Assembly: GCA_020740775.1 (NCBI GenBank) | Contig: JAHEWK010000031.1 | Span: 310,001-374,000, forward strand | Reading direction: 5' to 3' | DNA: 64,000 nt | Source of the DNA: Ilyonectria destructans | Lineage: Eukaryota > Ascomycota > Sordariomycetes > Hypocreales > Nectriaceae | Shown here: one piece after another, positions 63,631 to 64,000 of the stretch | Layout of the letters: each line of letters opens with the position of its first letter | How positions within the stretch are numbered: position 1 is the first letter of the stretch | Made by a program: the position numbers and the translations under genes | Notes under the pieces: generated by a model | Database searches by the model: none | Told to the model about the DNA's origin: nothing | What the model saw: only the letters and a program-made list of their open reading frames with translations

Positions 63631-64000
63631 CATTGGCAACTAAAACGAGCCCACTGGAACCAAGGTTGCTCAAAAGATAGCCCAACGACTCCTTTCATCC
63701 AAATTCTCTTTTATATTGGTTCCCAATCCTAGCTAGGTTTCGTTTAGACTTTGGGATCGTGCTCCACACCAGCATTTCGACCGAGGTTGACTTCCATCCT
63801 TTACAGCCCTCCAGGGTTTAGCTAGCTGTGGTACCCGCCCAGATTTCTAATCGCCAGCCCCTCTCTCTATTATTAGCGGTGCTGAGTGTGAAGTAAGCCC
63901 AACGTGGAACTCAAGCGTTATCCTGGGTCATGTGCAGCCAGCATTACGCAAGGCCGATTATAGCTGTCAAACCATCGTGACATTATTTCATTTTTCGCCG
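63631..64000. other. No gene seen
   Basis: No frame above background and no repeat recognised up to the window edge. Confidence 0.5.

Overview
This window looks like filamentous ascomycete DNA, most like a Fusarium-type accessory or subtelomeric region. That is an inference from gene style: short GT..AG introns with CTAAC/CTGAC-like branch sites, Zn2Cys6 and bZIP regulators, and a mix of pogo/Fot, hAT, Hop-like MULE, Crypton, Copia and Tad-type LINE debris. No bacterial features, rRNA or CRISPR are present. Host genes are sparse islands in nested transposons.

Layout. 1-2080: edge-truncated hAT joined to the end of an integrase-core (rve-like) transposase gene. 2900-10120: a broken fungal transcription-factor gene, a hAT with near-identical ends that carries a solo LTR, and an intron-containing Crypton recombinase whose 3' end is cut by that hAT. 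10138-12536: a gene ruin and a seven-TM membrane-protein gene. 13402-18786: a 5.4-kb element with 33-bp inverted ends that encodes an integrase-core transposase plus two cargo proteins (CPYC-type/SUMO-motif protein and a DUF3716-like zinc protein). 19322-25460: zinc-cluster and pogo remnants and a large 1104-aa disordered host protein. 25580-35402: solo LTR, truncated hAT, a divergent pair of a PD-(D/E)xK-nuclease-like gene and a kinase-like gene, pogo fragment, LTR, and an intact 777-aa hAT transposase that cuts a host gene. 35403-41720: the cut host gene, small fragments, an Ecl1-like zinc protein, LINE and pogo relics. 41950-44334: pogo element with a complete-looking DDD transposase. 44335-47500: GC-rich region with an intronless 772-aa Crypton recombinase. 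48601-51448: Hop-like MULE with perfect terminal repeats and target duplication but two premature stops. 51900-64000: Copia gag fragment, secreted large catalase, serine beta-lactamase-like gene, helicase fragment, solo LTRs and a bZIP factor.

Main points: (1) the TIR-bounded integrase/DUF3716 element may be an undescribed cargo-bearing DNA transposon; (2) the nuclease-like/kinase-like divergent pair resembles an effector or conflict-system module; (3) three nonsense codons in mobile elements and a lost zinc ligand all fit CpA to TpA change, the pattern expected of RIP; (4) two hAT elements join unrelated flanks without matching target duplications, pointing to recombination between copies. 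Exon boundaries were read by eye and checked only for frame consistency; family names come from recalled motifs, not database searches.
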